Below are positions 62,472 to 64,000 of a stretch of 64,000 bases of DNA, piece by piece. The translations under genes and the position numbers were made by a program. This DNA comes from an uncultured Pseudovibrio sp. (GTDB lineage: Bacteria; Pseudomonadota; Alphaproteobacteria; Rhizobiales; Stappiaceae). Positions within the stretch are counted from its first letter, which is position 1; every line of letters starts with the position of its first letter. The stretch is from contig CANMBS010000012.1 of assembly GCA_947496145.1 (NCBI GenBank), positions 54,600 through 118,599 of the forward strand, given 5' to 3'. The notes under the pieces are model-generated. The model had not been told where the DNA came from. It was given only the letters and a program-made list of their open reading frames with translations, and searched no databases.

Positions 62472-62644
62472 GATTTGCTCCGGAAAGCGGAAGGAAGGGG
62501 CCCTAGAGTATCCTGCGACTCCTACGAGTTAAACCTAGAAGAATTCATCCAAGTAAATGCCGCGATATTTGCATCCCGATCATCGATCGACCAACTATCT
62601 TCAAATTATATATTTTACATCAATAATTTACGTATATATTAGAT

Positions 62645-62689
62645 TTTTCTAATTTTATACTTGTCATTTTAGCATTTTCTAATATTATA
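62645..62689 (+). promoter_or_regulatory. Direct repeats in the promoter region of the membrane-protein gene
   Basis: TTTTCTAATTTTATA (62645-62659) and TTTTCTAATATTATA (62675-62689) differ at one base and start exactly 30 bases apart. The first overlaps an inverted repeat ATTAGA-TTTT-TCTAAT (62638-62653). This looks like an operator for a dimeric regulator, 29 bases before the start codon. Confidence 0.45.
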
Positions 62690-62717
62690 GTTTTGAAATC
62701 AAAAAAGGATTAGCCCA

Positions 62718-63926
62718 ATGCGTTATCTTTCTAATTTGGGTGAGCGGTATTCACCCCTGTACTTCTTGTCCGCCGTTGGTGCTGGTGGCCTTGCAATCAG
62801 CTTCTTCATGTACTTAATGTGGATGACCCCTCACAAAGGCTCTCCAATCGCCAACTTTGCTTCACTGTCGGAAACCTTCAGCTCCGGCTCTTTTGCCATG
62901 CAGGCGCTGATCATTATCTCAATACTCGGCATCACCTTTTTCTCTATTTTGCACTATCGCCTGCTGTTCTGGAACTTTTCAGAGTATGGAAAGTGGAAAA
63001 AAACAAAGGTATTTGAGGGGTTTAAGAACTCCAATGCCGAAAGTCAGTTGATGACAATCCCGCTGGCTCTCGCCATGACCGTCAACGTGAGCTTCATTGT
63101 CGGAGCGGTGTTCGTTCCCGGGCTTTGGGACATTCGCGAAATGCTCTTCCCGTTCTCCCTGCTGGCATTTGCCGCCATTGGTACTTTTGGTTTCCGTATC
63201 TATCTGGATTTTATCTCCCGTGTCCTGACTGAAGGCGGTTATGAGTGTGCAAAGAATAACAGCCTTGGTCAGATGATCTCCGTCTTCGCCTTTGCGATGA
63301 TTGGTGTTGGTTTCTCAGCGGCTGCCGCTATGAGCCATACTAAGGTTATCGCGGCGATTGGTATTGCGGGCACAGCTCTGTTCATTGGTGCTGCGATTGT
63401 CATGGGTACTATCAAACTGATCCTTGGGTTCCGTTCTATGATGGAACACAAAGCTGCTGGCGAAACCACTCCAACGCTCTGGATTATTATTCCGTTTCTG
63501 ACTGTTGTTGGTATCGCGATCTACCGTGTCAAAATGAGCCTTGCCCATAACTTTGATGCACCTGTAACTGCTGGTGGTATCTATGTTTTCCTGATCAGCC
63601 TGTTTGCAATTCAGATCCTGTTCGGCCTGATTGGGTGGGCCGTCATGAAGCGCGTTGGTTATTATGACCGCTGGATTGCTGGTCTGGACAAGTCTCCGGG
63701 TTCTTACGCTTTGGTTTGCCCGGGGGTTGCACTGTTCGTCTTCGGTAACTTCGTCATCAATGCAGGGCTCGTGAAGCTTGGTGTACTCGGCTCCATGTCC
63801 ATTACCTACTTTGCACTGTATGCGCCATTGATCGTTGTTCAGATTGCGACAATCTGGTTGTTCCTGAAGCTTAACGGTAAGATGCTTTCTGCATCCAGCC
63901 AACTTCGGGCCCAACCGGCAGAGTAA
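62718..63926 (+). CDS. Conserved multi-pass membrane protein, function unknown (TsoY-like?)
   Basis: A 402-residue inner-membrane protein with about ten helices. It starts MRYLSNLGERYSPLYFLSAV and has GAGGLAISFFMYLMWMTPHK at the first helix, a text I recall from a family labelled TsoY; this is from memory and unsure. Polar loops are short (EYGKWKKTKVFEGFKNSNAE). AAAAAAGGATT precedes the start. It has direct repeats upstream and two hairpins after the stop, so it is a single-gene unit. No transport or enzyme motif is recognised. Confidence 0.7.
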   Translation: MRYLSNLGERYSPLYFLSAVGAGGLAISFFMYLMWMTPHKGSPIANFASLSETFSSGSFAMQALIIISILGITFFSILHYRLLFWNFSEYGKWKKTKVFEGFKNSNAESQLMTIPLALAMTVNVSFIVGAVFVPGLWDIREMLFPFSLLAFAAIGTFGFRIYLDFISRVLTEGGYECAKNNSLGQMISVFAFAMIGVGFSAAAAMSHTKVIAAIGIAGTALFIGAAIVMGTIKLILGFRSMMEHKAAGETTPTLWIIIPFLTVVGIAIYRVKMSLAHNFDAPVTAGGIYVFLISLFAIQILFGLIGWAVMKRVGYYDRWIAGLDKSPGSYALVCPGVALFVFGNFVINAGLVKLGVLGSMSITYFALYAPLIVVQIATIWLFLKLNGKMLSASSQLRAQPAE

Positions 63927-63934
63927 AGTCAAAG

Positions 63935-63957
63935 ACCTCCACCATAGGTGGAGGTTT
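63935..63957 (+). terminator. First hairpin after the membrane-protein gene
   Basis: ACCTCCACC (63935-63943) pairs with GGTGGAGGT (63947-63955) around three bases, followed by only TT. It lies nine bases after the stop. Confidence 0.65.
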
Positions 63958-63972
63958 GAAACGCTTCGCTTG

Positions 63973-63994
63973 AACCACTAAAAGTGGTTTTCTT
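63973..63994 (+). terminator. Second hairpin with T-run, likely terminator
   Basis: AACCACT (63973-63979) pairs with AGTGGTT (63983-63989) around three bases and runs into TTCTT. Together with the first hairpin it makes a double terminator. Confidence 0.7.
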
Positions 63995-64000
63995 AGCGCT

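Noticed and set aside
1..64000. CRISPR arrays, prophage genes, rRNA and replication origin
   Set aside because: No regularly spaced repeats, phage structural genes, rRNA sequence or DnaA-box cluster were seen on reading the window.

Overview
The window is a continuous piece of an alphaproteobacterial chromosome with about 50 protein genes and two tRNA genes. Supporting signs are TAXI-type TRAP transport with a fused permease and a UspA partner, two phasins, a PdhS/PleC-type histidine kinase, putative Irr and RirA operators upstream of an iron transporter, DmeR/NreA-type metal control, and a tRNA-His without G-1. Gene content and moderate GC suggest a marine host-associated genus such as Pseudovibrio (Stappiaceae). 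That name is an inference; no search was run.

Layout. 1-5.8 kb: the start of an FAD amine dehydrogenase gene, an RpiR regulator, and a TRAP uptake operon (binding protein, fused permease, UspA). 5.9-13.2 kb: a tightly coupled plus-strand run of seven genes, in order ATP-grasp ligase, acyl-CoA-dehydrogenase-like flavoprotein, GT-B-like transferase, CdsA-like cytidylyltransferase, MFS transporter, transglutaminase-like hydrolase and patatin-like lipase. Facing it at 13.6-15.65 kb are a GMC oxidoreductase and its Tat-signal small subunit. This AT-richer block stops near a tRNA-Gln gene and looks like an undescribed lipid- or amide-type biosynthetic locus; it is the best candidate for a new system. 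16.4-22.3 kb: a tripartite RND efflux pump. 22.5-26 kb: a glycosyltransferase, then purU-folD (one-carbon metabolism). 26-36.9 kb: lytic transglycosylase, BMP-type binding protein, a divergent MocR regulator/LysE exporter pair, nucleoside hydrolase, a nickel/cobalt nreAB-like pair, methyltransferase, OmpA-like lipoprotein and a secreted carboxylesterase.

37-46.2 kb: tRNA-His, two phasins, a large PAS histidine kinase, a PLP dehydratase, and an iron(III) ABC importer lacking its ATPase gene, preceded by sites matching Irr (ICE) and RirA (IRO) consensus. 46.3-50 kb: a LysE exporter, two adjacent convergent kinase-fold proteins (one apparently secreted, one YrbL-like), and a 3-oxoacid CoA-transferase. 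50.4-60.6 kb: putrescine import (potFGHI), a gamma-glutamylputrescine synthetase-like enzyme, a two-receiver GGDEF protein, an SDR and an aldehyde dehydrogenase, which together suggest polyamine catabolism. 60.6-64 kb: an ABC exporter and a conserved multi-pass membrane protein preceded by direct repeats.

Functions were assigned by reading motifs and recalling families. TM counts, domain borders and start sites are estimates by eye.
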